DNA from: Caulobacter sp. AP07
GTDB lineage: Bacteria; Pseudomonadota; Alphaproteobacteria; Caulobacterales; Caulobacteraceae
Direction: 5' to 3'
Assembly (NCBI RefSeq): GCF_000281955.1
Contig: NZ_AKKF01000167.1
Span: 1 to 64,000, forward strand
Length of the DNA: 64,000 bases
Of this stretch, positions 35,234-44,115 are shown piece by piece (the stretch's first letter is position 1; each line of letters starts with the position of its first letter). The translations under genes and the position numbers were made by a program. The notes beneath the pieces were generated by a model. It saw only the letters and a program-made list of their open reading frames with translations, did not search any database and was not told where the DNA came from.

Positions 35234-37522
35234 CTAGGCGGCGGCCGACAGCCTGACGGGCGCGGACTTGTAGGCCGGGGTGCCGCTGCGTTCGTCGCGA
35301 TCGTCCAGCCCCACCAGGGCGTTGGTCTCCGGATAATAGGCCGCCACGCAGCCGCGCGGCAGGTCCATCGCCACGGCGACCATGCCGCGGACCGCTCGCT
35401 GCCCGCTCGGCGCGAACGCGGCGACCAGATCGATGAGGTCGCCGGCCTTCAGGCCGCGCGCCGCCAAGTCCGCCGGATTGACGAAGACCACGTCGCGCCG
35501 GCCGAACACGCCGCGATAGCGGTCGTCATTGCCGTAGATGGTGGTGTTGTACTGGTCGTGACTGCGCAAGGTGGTCAGGAGCAGGACGTCGCCCTGGCCG
35601 CGGCGCGGATCGGCGGCGGGCGCCAGCGGCAGGAAATGGGCCTTGCCGCTGGCCGTCTTCCAAACCCGCTCGGACGGGCCGACCGGCAGGCGAAAGCCGC
35701 CCGGTACGCGGATCCTGTCATTGTAGCCGGAAAAGAGCTCGGGCAGCACCGCTTCGATCAGCGCGCGGATGCGGTCGTAGTCGGCCACCAGGTCTTCCCA
35801 AGGCACCGGGTCGTCCGGCCCGAAGACGGCGCGCGCCATGCCGGCCACGATCGCCGGCTCCGACAACAGGGTGTCGGCGGCCGGGGTGTTGAGGCCTCGC
35901 GAGGCATGGACCATCGACATGGAGTCCTCGACGGTCACCGCCTGGCGCCCGCCGGCCTGAAGATCGATCTCGGTGCGGCCCAGGCAGGGCAGCAGCAGGC
36001 TGGCGCGCCCCTGCAGCAGATGGGTGCGATTGAGCTTGGTGGCGACATGGACGCTCAGCTCGAGTCGTCGCATGGCCGCGCAGGTCCGGCCCGGATCGGG
36101 CGCGGCGATGGCGAAATTGCCGCCCAGGCCGATGAACACCTTGGCCCGTCCCTGCTCCATCGCCTCGATGGCTTCGACGACCGTATGGCCGTGACGCCGC
36201 GGCGAGACGATGCCGAACACGCGGTCCATCGCCGCCAGGAACGCCTCGGTGGGCTTTTCCCAGACCCCGACGGTCCGATCGCCCTGCACGTTCGAATGGC
36301 CTCTGAGCGGACAGATCCCCGCGCCCGGCCGGCCGATATTGCCGCGCAGCAGCAGCAGGTTGGCCAACTGATGGATCGACGAGGAGGCGTTGCGGTGCTG
36401 GGTCAGGCCCATGCCATAACAGAGGATGGCGGCCTTGGACCGCGCATAGATCGTGGCGATCTCCTCGATGCGGGCGCGCTCGAGCCCGCATCTCTGCTCG
36501 ATCGCCGGCCATTCCAGACCCGCCAGATGGGCAGCCAGCGCCTCCAGGCCCAGGGTGTGCTCGGCGATGAAGCCATGGTCGAGCACGGGCTCGGCCCCGG
36601 ATCGGCGCGCTTCCTCGTCCCGGGTCACCAGGCATTTCATGACGCCCTCGACCAGGGCCGCGTCGCCGCCGATCGCGACCTGGTAGTAGTGCGAGGCGAT
36701 CGGCGTGGCGGTCAGGGTCGCCATCTCCTTGGGATCCTGGGGCGAGGCGAAGCGCTCCAGCGCCCGTTCCCGCAGGGGATTGAACACCAGGATCGCCGCG
36801 CCGCGCCGGGCGGCCTCGCGCAGGGTCGCCATCATCCTGGGATGGTTGGTCCCGGGATTGTGGCCAAAGCACAGGATCAGGTCGGCGTGGTCGAAATCCT
36901 CCAGGGTGACCGACCCCTTGCCCAATCCGATGGAGTCGGGCAGCGCCACGCTGGTCGGCTCGTGGCACATGTTGGAGCAATCGGGGAAGTTGTTGGTCCC
37001 GAACTTGCGGCCCAGCAGCTGGTAGAGAAAGGCCGCCTCGTTGGACGCCCGGCCCGAGGCGTAGAACTCGGCCTGGTCGGGGCTCTCCAGAGCGCGCAGC
37101 GCGCCGCCGATCTGATCGAAGGCGTCGGCCCACGAAATCGGCAGATAGCGGTCGCTGGCGTGATCATAGGCCATGGGATGGGTCAGGCGCCCGACGTCCT
37201 CCAGGTCGTGATCGTTCCAGCTCAGCAGTTCGGTGACGCTATGACGGGCGAAGAAGTCCGGTCTCGCGCGCTTGCTGGTGGCCTCCCACGCCACGGCCTT
37301 GGCGCCGTTCTCGCAAAATTCGAACGAGGCGGTGTGCTTGGGATCGGGCCAGGCGCAGCCGGGACAGTCAAAGCCGTCGGGCTTGTTGGCGTGCAGAAGA
37401 CTGCGTCCGCCTTCGACGACGGCCTTCTGGTCGGCCAGGGCTCGTCCCACCGCCTTGAGCGCGCCCCAGCCGCCGGCGGGACCATGATAGGGCCGAACCC
37501 CTTCTATGGTGTCATCGGACAT
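35234..37522 (-). CDS. fdhF: FdhF/YdeP-family molybdopterin oxidoreductase, probable formate dehydrogenase
   Basis: This 762-residue enzyme has an N-terminal cysteine set (C53, C56, C70) that could hold an iron-sulfur cluster. Molybdopterin-binding blocks include FGHNPGTNHPRMM and GMGLTQHRNAS. C186 in DCSNMCHEPTSVAL aligns with the selenocysteine/cysteine of formate dehydrogenases (U/C-H-x-PSV). YdeP-group members have uncertain substrates, but the adjoining fdhD and moeA genes and the upstream formaldehyde pathway favour formate oxidation to CO2. Its ATG follows the fdhD stop by one base. This would be the last step of C1 removal. Confidence 0.88.
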   Translation of the reverse strand: MSDDTIEGVRPYHGPAGGWGALKAVGRALADQKAVVEGGRSLLHANKPDGFDCPGCAWPDPKHTASFEFCENGAKAVAWEATSKRARPDFFARHSVTELLSWNDHDLEDVGRLTHPMAYDHASDRYLPISWADAFDQIGGALRALESPDQAEFYASGRASNEAAFLYQLLGRKFGTNNFPDCSNMCHEPTSVALPDSIGLGKGSVTLEDFDHADLILCFGHNPGTNHPRMMATLREAARRGAAILVFNPLRERALERFASPQDPKEMATLTATPIASHYYQVAIGGDAALVEGVMKCLVTRDEEARRSGAEPVLDHGFIAEHTLGLEALAAHLAGLEWPAIEQRCGLERARIEEIATIYARSKAAILCYGMGLTQHRNASSSIHQLANLLLLRGNIGRPGAGICPLRGHSNVQGDRTVGVWEKPTEAFLAAMDRVFGIVSPRRHGHTVVEAIEAMEQGRAKVFIGLGGNFAIAAPDPGRTCAAMRRLELSVHVATKLNRTHLLQGRASLLLPCLGRTEIDLQAGGRQAVTVEDSMSMVHASRGLNTPAADTLLSEPAIVAGMARAVFGPDDPVPWEDLVADYDRIRALIEAVLPELFSGYNDRIRVPGGFRLPVGPSERVWKTASGKAHFLPLAPAADPRRGQGDVLLLTTLRSHDQYNTTIYGNDDRYRGVFGRRDVVFVNPADLAARGLKAGDLIDLVAAFAPSGQRAVRGMVAVAMDLPRGCVAAYYPETNALVGLDDRDERSGTPAYKSAPVRLSAAA

Positions 37523-37523
37523 G

Positions 37524-38345
37524 TCAGAGCTCCGTGCAGAGGGCGGCGGCCGGATCGAACCGTTCGGCGCCGCTGAAAACCGTGTGGCCATCGGCCCGGG
37601 CCAGGGCCACCAAGGTGACGCCGGCGGCTTGCGCCTTGCTGATGGCCAGATCCGTGGGCGCCGAGATGGCGACGATCATCGGGCAGTCGAGACGAGCGAC
37701 CTTCTCGACCATCTCGAACGAGCAGCGGCTGGTGACGACGATGAAGCCCAGGCTCGGGTCAATCGCCGCCCTCATCAGCGCGCCGCCAAGCTTATCCAGG
37801 GCGTTGTGGCGGCCGACGTCTTCGCGCACCGGCCCCAGGGCCCCGTCGGCGAAGGCGAACGCCGCCGCATGGGTCGCACGGGTCAGGGCGCCCAAGGGCT
37901 GTCGGCGCTCCAAGGCTTCCAGCGCGCGTTGGATCGCCTGATGGGTGAAGACCTGGCCCGCTGTGACGAAGGGCAGCGGCCGGATGGCGTCGGCTAGGCG
38001 CTGCACGCCGCAAAGACCGCAACTGGAGCGCCCTTCGAGCCCCCGCGGCCGCGCCTTGGTCCGCGGGGCGGCCGCATGCAGACGGATATCGACCATCAGG
38101 CCGTCCGGATGGACAGAGATCTCGGCGCCGGCGATGGCCCCATAGGACGCCACGCCCTCGGTGATGGTGAACCCGATCGCCAGGTCCTCGACATCGGCCG
38201 GCGAGGCCATCAGCACCGTGTGAGGGCGACGGTCGAACGACAGGGCGATCGCCGTTTCTTGGGGCGTGGCCCGATCAATGGTCGCCGGCGACCCGGCGAC
38301 CCGCCACAACTGGCCCGAACGACGTGTCGACAGATCCTGGTGCAC
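37524..38345 (-). CDS. fdhD: Formate dehydrogenase sulfurtransferase/accessory protein
   Basis: This 273-residue protein of the FdhD family transfers sulfur from a cysteine desulfurase to the molybdenum cofactor of formate dehydrogenase. The catalytic cysteine loop is CGLCG (C109, C112), and the C-terminal FDxxSRCSFEM-type block reads VTSRCSFEMVEKVARLDCPM. The start is GTG at 38345. It lies one base upstream of fdhF and 106 bp after moeA, in a minus-strand operon. Its presence supports FdhF being a true Mo-sulfido formate dehydrogenase. Confidence 0.95.
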   Translation of the reverse strand: MHQDLSTRRSGQLWRVAGSPATIDRATPQETAIALSFDRRPHTVLMASPADVEDLAIGFTITEGVASYGAIAGAEISVHPDGLMVDIRLHAAAPRTKARPRGLEGRSSCGLCGVQRLADAIRPLPFVTAGQVFTHQAIQRALEALERRQPLGALTRATHAAAFAFADGALGPVREDVGRHNALDKLGGALMRAAIDPSLGFIVVTSRCSFEMVEKVARLDCPMIVAISAPTDLAISKAQAAGVTLVALARADGHTVFSGAERFDPAAALCTEL

Positions 38346-38451
38346 GAGGACGCGTTTCCCTTCTGGACCGCGGGGCGGTCCGCCTTATGGCCCCGGCCGC
38401 CGCGTCGCGGCCGGCCGGGGCCGGTCAGATTTCCACCGGCCGGCGACACCC

Positions 38452-39735
38452 TCAGAGGGGCAAGCACATCGCCGGATCGGCCGTGCGATCCGCGCCGTCC
38501 TGGCGCAGGTGGACCAGCGCGTTGGCCCGCGTCAGGGCCGCGTGTCCCGAGGCCTCCTGCTTGTCGATGATCACCGTGCCGTCCGCCCGGCGCTCGGCCA
38601 GCAGAAAGAGATCGCGGTCCGCGGCGGCGGCTGGGACCAGCACGCTGTCGTCCTCGCTCCAGTCCAGGGCCGCCCGGGCGTCCCGCCCGGCCAGCGCCGC
38701 GATGGCCGGGGCGAGCAGCACGCGGGCGGCGACCAGGGCGGCCGTGGGATTGCCGGGAAGCCCCACGATCAGGCGGTCGGCGAGCACGGCGGCCCAGACC
38801 GGCTTGCCCGGCCGCATGCGCACGCCTTCGAACAAGAGGGTCGCGCCGGCCTGGCCCGCCGCCGATCGGCCCAGGTCCCGCTCGCTGCGCGAGGCGCCGC
38901 CGACGATCACCAGGACATCGGCGTGGGTCGCTTGACGCCGGACGGCGTCCAGCAGGATCTCGCCGACGTCCTTGCAATAGGTCCGGTCGACGACCTCTCC
39001 GCCCCAGGCCTGGATCAGGGCGGCCACCCCGTACGAGACGCTGTCGGGCGTCCGCCGGGCGGCATCGGACGGCGGGGCAATCTCGTCGCCGGTGACCAGG
39101 AGGCGAACGCGAGGCCGGCGCACGACCGTCAAGGTCGTCGCCTCGGCGGCGGCGGCGGCCATCATCGCCCCGGGACCGAGAACGGATCCGACCGGCAACA
39201 ACGGCGCGCCGGCGGAGAAGTCCGAACCGGCCGGTCGCACATGCGCCTTGTCGCCCGGCCAGGCCACCAGGCGCACCTCGCCGCCGGCGGCGGAGGTCGC
39301 CTCATCGACGATGACCCGGTCGGCGCGATCGGGCAGGGTCGCGCCCGTCGTGACGCGCACGGCCTGCCCCGGCTGGAGGCGCCCGACGAAGGGCGCGCCC
39401 GGATAGGCCGCGCCAACGAGCTTTAGCCCGTCACGCATGGCCAAGAGATCCGACGAGGCGATGGCGTATCCGTCCATGGCCGAGAGCGCCGCGGCCGGCC
39501 GCGCCCGCGCGGCGAAGACCGGCTGCGCCAAGACGCGCCCATGGCCGGCCTCCAGGCCGACGGCCTCTGCCTCCAGCGGCGAGACGGCGCCCAGCAGGCG
39601 CCCAAGCGCCTCGTCGTAGCTGGGCAAGCCCGGCGCGGCGCAGGTCAGAGGCTCGCCGGCCAAGTCGCGCCGAACGGCTCCCCCGGTCACGAGGGATGTC
39701 TTCGCGCCGACCGCGTGATTCTGTTTAGGCTTCAC
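38452..39735 (-). CDS. moeA: Molybdopterin molybdenumtransferase
   Basis: This protein of about 427 residues inserts molybdate into adenylated molybdopterin. It shows the MoeA blocks SYDEALGRLL, SAMDGYAI, VRVTTGATLP, RVRLLVTGDEI, the MPT-binding VIVGGAS-x-x-ERDL region and the LPGNPTA motif. The start is uncertain: GTG 39735 overlaps the end of the DUF2218 gene by 11 bp, while GTG 39690 is an alternative; neither has a strong ribosome site. A second, housekeeping moeA probably exists elsewhere, making this an operon-dedicated copy for formate dehydrogenase. Confidence 0.9.
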   Translation of the reverse strand: MKPKQNHAVGAKTSLVTGGAVRRDLAGEPLTCAAPGLPSYDEALGRLLGAVSPLEAEAVGLEAGHGRVLAQPVFAARARPAAALSAMDGYAIASSDLLAMRDGLKLVGAAYPGAPFVGRLQPGQAVRVTTGATLPDRADRVIVDEATSAAGGEVRLVAWPGDKAHVRPAGSDFSAGAPLLPVGSVLGPGAMMAAAAAEATTLTVVRRPRVRLLVTGDEIAPPSDAARRTPDSVSYGVAALIQAWGGEVVDRTYCKDVGEILLDAVRRQATHADVLVIVGGASRSERDLGRSAAGQAGATLLFEGVRMRPGKPVWAAVLADRLIVGLPGNPTAALVAARVLLAPAIAALAGRDARAALDWSEDDSVLVPAAAADRDLFLLAERRADGTVIIDKQEASGHAALTRANALVHLRQDGADRTADPAMCLPL

Positions 39736-40012
39736 GTCGCCAAGGGATCTGAAGGTCGGGTTCACGATGGGCGAAGCGCTGGATGTGATCGGCGACGATG
39801 GTTTCAAGACCCTCGAAGCCCTCGGCCGCGCCCGTGACCTTGACGATCAGCGCATCGTCTTCGGCGTCCAGGCGGCAGTTGCTGTCCCCAAAATCGATGT
39901 CGGCGCGCTGGGGCGTGAAGTCGACCTTGAAATGATGGCCCCAGTGCTTGGCCAGTTGCTGGAGGTAGCGCGAGCCGTTGACCGTCGGGATGCGGGCGAT
40001 GGAACTGGGCAT
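39725..40012 (-). CDS. DUF2218-family protein
   Basis: This 95-residue protein matches the DUF2218 pattern: an N-terminal NGSRYLQQLAKHWGHHF, central acidic strands and a C-terminal ETIVADHIQRFAHRE helix. Function is unknown; members often occur beside metal or redox genes. It is the first gene of the operon that continues with moeA (overlapping), fdhD and fdhF. It could assist cofactor handling, but this is only context. The upstream spacer with two cluster motifs is shared with the divergent gene at 40223. Confidence 0.75.
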   Translation of the reverse strand: MPSSIARIPTVNGSRYLQQLAKHWGHHFKVDFTPQRADIDFGDSNCRLDAEDDALIVKVTGAAEGFEGLETIVADHIQRFAHREPDLQIPWRREA

Positions 40013-40077
40013 GTCAAACCTGTGGACGGGACCTGGGGGCGGACCGTGCGGGAGTGCCATGCCGCGGTCGAGCCGCC

Positions 40078-40097
40078 CATACCCCTGACGAGGGACC
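40078..40097. promoter_or_regulatory. Cluster motif copy 9
   Basis: CATACCCCTGACGAGGGACC fits CCCC-N5-AGGGAC and is 66 bp from the DUF2218/formate dehydrogenase operon start. It links formate oxidation to the Rieske regulon. Confidence 0.6.
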
Positions 40098-40118
40098 CGC
40101 GCGGCCGGGGCCGCAGGC

Positions 40119-40136
40119 TCACCCTTGGGGGTGATG
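40119..40136. promoter_or_regulatory. Cluster motif copy 10 (perfect TCACCC/GGGTGA arms)
   Basis: TCACCCTTGGGGGTGATG has perfectly complementary six-base arms around TTGG. It lies 87 bp before the divergent gene at 40223 and 107 bp from the DUF2218 gene. Two sites in one divergent spacer mirror the arrangement at 1685-1743. Confidence 0.65.
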
Positions 40137-40222
40137 GACGTCGCGGCGGTCGCGACGGAGACTCGCCGCTCTTGGACGCCGTGGGCGGTGAGGCGACCTT
40201 TTCGAACGGGCGAGGACGGGGC

Positions 40223-41014
40223 GTGCATACCGCGTTTGATCTCAACAAGTCGATGTTCGCCCTGACGGTCGATGGTCAGGCGGCCGATCGCGACGTCCTG
40301 CTCGATTGGGAAGCGCGCGATCGTCTGGGCGTGATCATCGACCGGCCGGTCGGCGCGCTCGGGGCGGGGCTGCTGACCCTGATGACGATCACCGCCTTCT
40401 ACGACGTTCGCGGCAAGAAGCGCCGCCAACGCCCCCTGTACCCCGATATCTTTCTCATCCACGCGGGCGGCCCCTGGGGCCCGTTCGTGTCGTTCGATTT
40501 TTGGCCCGACCACAAGGAAGTGTTCGTCGAGGCCGAGCCCCGCGAACTCCTGCGCGGCATCAACCATCTCGGCCTCACCCATCTGGCCCTGCCCGACCGT
40601 CCGCGGGCCGCCGTCGTTCATCGTTTCAAGGAGCCGGAGGCGGCGCGCGACCGGTTGAAGATGTGTTTCGCCTACGGCCCCGACGGCCGGGTAGAGGGGG
40701 GCGACATCGCTATCCGGTCCGACCACCCGGCGGTGTTCGACAATTTCGACGCCGTCTTGAACATCAAGCGACAACTGGCGGATTTGGCGTCGGCGCCGCG
40801 GTCCTCGATCCCCCGGCGCTTGCAATCGACGTCGAGCGACGAGAACAAGCGCGCCTTCGCCTATATTTCCGCGCGGGCGCAGGCCGAGGCCAGGCCCGAC
40901 CACCCCGATCACCTGGCGGCCGCCGCGCGATTGGCCAAGGCCCGCGGGGGAGCGGGCCTGACCGAGACCCTGCGCAGGGTCTCGGTGGATTGCGCGCTGG
41001 AAATGCTGGGCTGA
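40223..41014 (+). CDS. Conserved-looking protein of unknown function
   Basis: This 263-residue soluble protein has no signal peptide or membrane segment. It starts at GTG 40223 with GAGGACGG upstream; ATG 40253 is the alternative. Visible features are a hydrophobic GALGAGLLTLMTITAFYDVRGKK segment, a strand-rich core with HAGGPWGPFVSFDFWPDHKEVFVEAEP, and a charged helical C terminus. It is not recognised. It is divergent from the formate dehydrogenase operon across a spacer with two cluster motifs, so it is probably co-regulated with C1 or aromatic metabolism. It may be specific to these Rieske islands. Confidence 0.7.
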   Translation: MHTAFDLNKSMFALTVDGQAADRDVLLDWEARDRLGVIIDRPVGALGAGLLTLMTITAFYDVRGKKRRQRPLYPDIFLIHAGGPWGPFVSFDFWPDHKEVFVEAEPRELLRGINHLGLTHLALPDRPRAAVVHRFKEPEAARDRLKMCFAYGPDGRVEGGDIAIRSDHPAVFDNFDAVLNIKRQLADLASAPRSSIPRRLQSTSSDENKRAFAYISARAQAEARPDHPDHLAAAARLAKARGGAGLTETLRRVSVDCALEMLG

Positions 41015-41138
41015 CGTGGCCCCGACCCAATGGGCCGCGGGAAAACGCGGCTCAATGCCCCCTCAACCCGCGCTTGCGCGAAAATGCCGCAGAACCTGGA
41101 AGGCGCGTCTTAACCGGAGCGCGAACAAGATCGAGGCC

Positions 41139-43301
41139 ATGACCGTCACGACCCAAGCCACACCCGATCGCTTTGGCGCCAGGATCGTGCGTCCCGTGGC
41201 CGTGGTGATCGTCATCACCCTGCTCACGCTGCTGGCCTCGGCGTTCTGGGCCGCCAAGCGCAGCGACGACCTGGCGATGGATCGCCAGCGCGCCATCGTT
41301 CAACGGGCCGTGGACACCGCCCAGCAGGACCTGTTGGCCGAACAGCAGATCGTCGCGATCTGGGACGATCCGGTCAAACGGCTCGCCGCGCCGAGCCCGG
41401 CGGACCTGCAATGGGCCAACGACAATATCGGCATGTGGCTCAACACGCGCTTTGGCCAGGACGAGGTCTATCTGCTGTCGGGGACCAACGCGCCTCTCTA
41501 CGCCATGCAACTGGGCGAGCGGCGGCCGGCGACGGCGTTCGCCAGCGCCGGGCCGGACTTGGCGGCGATGGTGCGGCGCCTGCGCCAGGTGAGCGACGAC
41601 GCCATCACCGGCCTGGTGCAAGTCAACGGCAAGCCGTCCTTCGTCAGCCTCTCGAAGATGATCCCGTTGACCGGCGCGGCGCGGCGCACGCCCGGCGCGG
41701 AGCCGGTGGTCGTCAGCGTCGTCCATCTCGAGGGTGGTTTCGCCGAGCGCCTCGATCGCCGAAACCTGTTGGCCGGCGCTCGGTTCGGGCCCTCGCCGAC
41801 GACCGCTCGCGGCGAGATTTCCGAGGAGTTGAAGGACAGAGGGGGGCGAACGATCGGCTATGTGTCCTGGCGCCCCGCCCTGCCCGGCCGATCGGTGTTG
41901 CAGGTGATCTTACCCTTTTCGATCTTCGCGTTCGTGATCGTCGCCGCCGCCCTGGGGCTTCTGGTGCGCAATCTCAAGCGGTCCGGCCGCCGGCTGCAGG
42001 CCAGCGAGGCCCATGCGCAGCATCTGGCCTATCACGACGTCCTGACCGGCCTGCCCAACCGCGCGCTGTTCGCCGATCGCCTCGATCAGGCCCTGGCCCG
42101 GGTGCGGCGCGGCGACGAAATGGTCGCCCTGCTCTATCTGGATCTGGACCGTTTCAAGGCCGTCAACGATCGCCTGGGACACGCGGCCGGCGACGCCCTG
42201 ATCCGGGAATTCGCGAGCCGGGTGGGTTTGCTGCTCCGCGCCGGCGACACCTTGGCGCGCTTTGGCGGCGACGAATTCGCCGTCATTCAGGGCGGCGTGC
42301 GCGATCACGACAGCGTCGAGGCGCTGTGCGCCCGCATTCGCCAAGCCGTGGCCGAGCCGTTCGAGATCCTTGGCGCACAGGCCTTCGTAGGGGTCAGTAT
42401 CGGCGTGGCCTTCGCCCCCGAACACGCCGGCGATCGTGTCGAACTGGCCCGCAAGGCCGATATCGCCCTCTACCGCGCCAAGGCCCTGGGGCGTGACCGC
42501 TTCGAGGTCTTCGCCGAACATCTCGACGAAAGCGTCAACCATCGCGCGCGGATCGAGGCGGCTCTGCGCACGGCGATGACCAGCGGACAGGGGCTGGCGG
42601 TTCACTACCAGCCCCAGTACGCCAACAGCGGCGCGACGCTCGTCGGCTTCGAAGCCCTGGTGCGCTGGACAGACCCGACGTCCGGCGTGATGAGCCCCGA
42701 CCATTTCATCCCCATCGCCGAGGAGACCGGCCTGATCGTCGAACTGGGCGAGTGGGTGTTGGCTCAGGCGTGTCTGGTGTCTGCCCGGCAACCGGCTCTG
42801 ACCATGTCGGTGAACGTCTCGGCCGTGCAGTTGCGCGCCGCCGACGCCGCCGAACGCCTCCTGGCCGTGATCGCCGCCAGCGGCGCCAATCCGCGGGCCA
42901 TCGAGCTGGAGATCACCGAGACGGCTTTCCTCGACGATGTGGAAAGCCTGAGCGAGGCGATCGGCAAGCTGCGCGCAGCCGGGGTGCGGCTGGCGCTCGA
43001 CGACTTTGGGACCGGCTATTCAAGTTTGGCGCGCCTGCAGCGTTTCGCGGTCGATCGCATCAAGATCGATGGCTCCTTCGTCCGCAACCTGGGCTCGGCG
43101 GGGGACTCGCGGGCGATCGTGGCGGCGGTGATCAATCTGGCCGCCGCCCTGCGTATCGAGGTGACGGCCGAGGGTGTCGAGACCGCCGAGCAGATGCGTC
43201 TGCTCGGCGACCTGGGCTGTCGTGAAATGCAGGGCTTTCTGTTTTCGAAAGCGGTGCCGGAGAGCCAGCTTCGCCGCATGTTGGCGCGGGCGGCCTCCTA
43301 G
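41139..43301 (+). CDS. Membrane sensor with CHASE4-like, GGDEF and EAL domains (cyclic-di-GMP turnover)
   Basis: This 720-residue inner-membrane protein has one segment at about 18-38, a periplasmic CHASE4-like domain (about 40-250) and a second segment at about 253-279. A GGDEF domain follows, with the intact motif at 376-380 and an RxxD inhibitory site (RAGD) just before it, then an EAL domain with the motif at 505-507 and DDFGTGYSS. Both catalytic signatures look complete, so it could make and break cyclic di-GMP. ATG 41139 has GAGG upstream. It is 124 bp after the unknown gene and probably unrelated to the catabolic cluster. Confidence 0.92.
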   Translation: MTVTTQATPDRFGARIVRPVAVVIVITLLTLLASAFWAAKRSDDLAMDRQRAIVQRAVDTAQQDLLAEQQIVAIWDDPVKRLAAPSPADLQWANDNIGMWLNTRFGQDEVYLLSGTNAPLYAMQLGERRPATAFASAGPDLAAMVRRLRQVSDDAITGLVQVNGKPSFVSLSKMIPLTGAARRTPGAEPVVVSVVHLEGGFAERLDRRNLLAGARFGPSPTTARGEISEELKDRGGRTIGYVSWRPALPGRSVLQVILPFSIFAFVIVAAALGLLVRNLKRSGRRLQASEAHAQHLAYHDVLTGLPNRALFADRLDQALARVRRGDEMVALLYLDLDRFKAVNDRLGHAAGDALIREFASRVGLLLRAGDTLARFGGDEFAVIQGGVRDHDSVEALCARIRQAVAEPFEILGAQAFVGVSIGVAFAPEHAGDRVELARKADIALYRAKALGRDRFEVFAEHLDESVNHRARIEAALRTAMTSGQGLAVHYQPQYANSGATLVGFEALVRWTDPTSGVMSPDHFIPIAEETGLIVELGEWVLAQACLVSARQPALTMSVNVSAVQLRAADAAERLLAVIAASGANPRAIELEITETAFLDDVESLSEAIGKLRAAGVRLALDDFGTGYSSLARLQRFAVDRIKIDGSFVRNLGSAGDSRAIVAAVINLAAALRIEVTAEGVETAEQMRLLGDLGCREMQGFLFSKAVPESQLRRMLARAAS

Positions 43302-43563
43302 AGCCTGTTGGCGAGCTCACGAAAATGCAGCAGGACCGCCGGCTTGGACGCGTCGCCCGCCGTCTTCTAGGACGCCTGGTTCGCGGAATATCCGAACGAG
43401 GCCGCCGCGCTGAGCCGTCTGCGCGTGGCGCCCAACGCTCTCTGGGCGCGGGGGGCAAGGCGAGCATCAACCGCAGTTCAGCCCGTTGACGGCAGGGAGC
43501 ACTTCTTGACCAACGCTGTTGTTTCCAAGCCGGCGGCTTCCTGCCTTAGCCTTGCGGGACGGA
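43302..43563. other. Intergenic stretch with a possible decayed coding fragment
   Basis: This is 262 bases between convergent genes. The plus-strand frame near 43345-43470 reads DASPAVF, a TAG stop at about 43370, then coding-like DAWFAEYPNEAAALSRLRVA without a start codon. It might be a gene remnant interrupted by an amber codon. No RNA gene or clear terminator is visible. Confidence 0.25.
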
Positions 43564-44115
43564 TCAACGACGATATTTTCTGCGGTCGCTGGCAAGGCAG
43601 CCCTGTGCGCGAAAGACGGCCGCGCGGAAGCTCTCGCTGTCCAGGGCGAAGTTGCGCTCCCACCCTAAGCGTTTGACCTCGATATTTGCTTCCTCGTCCG
43701 CTTGGTCGATCCATGCATTCAGGTCGTCATTCGAAAAGACGAACGATGTCATGAAATACAAGGTTGAGGTTTTCATCTCCATCTTTGGAGCCGACCCGAT
43801 CTTGATCGAGAAATCCCGCGCCGGCGCCGAATAGGGAAGCTTCGGCGAGCGGATCGTGAGAACGTTGTAGTCGCCTCCTGGTGCACGGTCGTGGCGCAGC
43901 GTGAGGGTGATGGCGTCCCCCTCCTCGCCGCCCTTCGTCACCAAGCATTCGTAGTAGTAGTCCAGCGGCCCGCGGCACTCGCTGCGCCAGTCGCCGATCG
44001 GCAATACGGTCTGGCAGTCCGCCGGCCGCGCGGCGGTCGCCGAGGCTGTCGCCAAGACGCCGCACACAACCGCCGCCGCCGCCAATATCCATCTGGCCTG
44101 GACCAGCAAGTGCAC
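43564..44115 (-). CDS. Secreted hypothetical protein
   Basis: This 183-residue protein from GTG 44115 begins with a clean signal peptide (HLLVQARWILAAAAVVCGVLA... ending ATAA) and a mature part with several Cys (ADCQTVLPIGDW, CRGPLDYYYECLV, AQGCLASD). The frame stays open upstream to 44385 but that part has no coding character, which is why the GTG is chosen; the ribosome site is weak. It is not recognised as a family. It lies in the less GC-rich block with the caspase-like and lysozyme-like genes, on the same strand, so it may belong to that cassette. Confidence 0.6.
   Translation of the reverse strand: MHLLVQARWILAAAAVVCGVLATASATAARPADCQTVLPIGDWRSECRGPLDYYYECLVTKGGEEGDAITLTLRHDRAPGGDYNVLTIRSPKLPYSAPARDFSIKIGSAPKMEMKTSTLYFMTSFVFSNDDLNAWIDQADEEANIEVKRLGWERNFALDSESFRAAVFRAQGCLASDRRKYRR

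Noticed and set aside
35558-37576. Long open frame on the plus strand opposite the formate dehydrogenase gene (672 codons)
   Set aside because: It is a GC-driven antisense shadow. The minus-strand frame has clear molybdopterin and FdhF motifs, while the plus-strand translation is rich in Arg, Gly and Gln with no motif.
38444-38464. CACCCTCAGAGGGG, similar to the cluster motif, upstream of fdhD
   Set aside because: It lies over the last codons of moeA inside an operon, has imperfect arms, and can be explained by the coding sequence.
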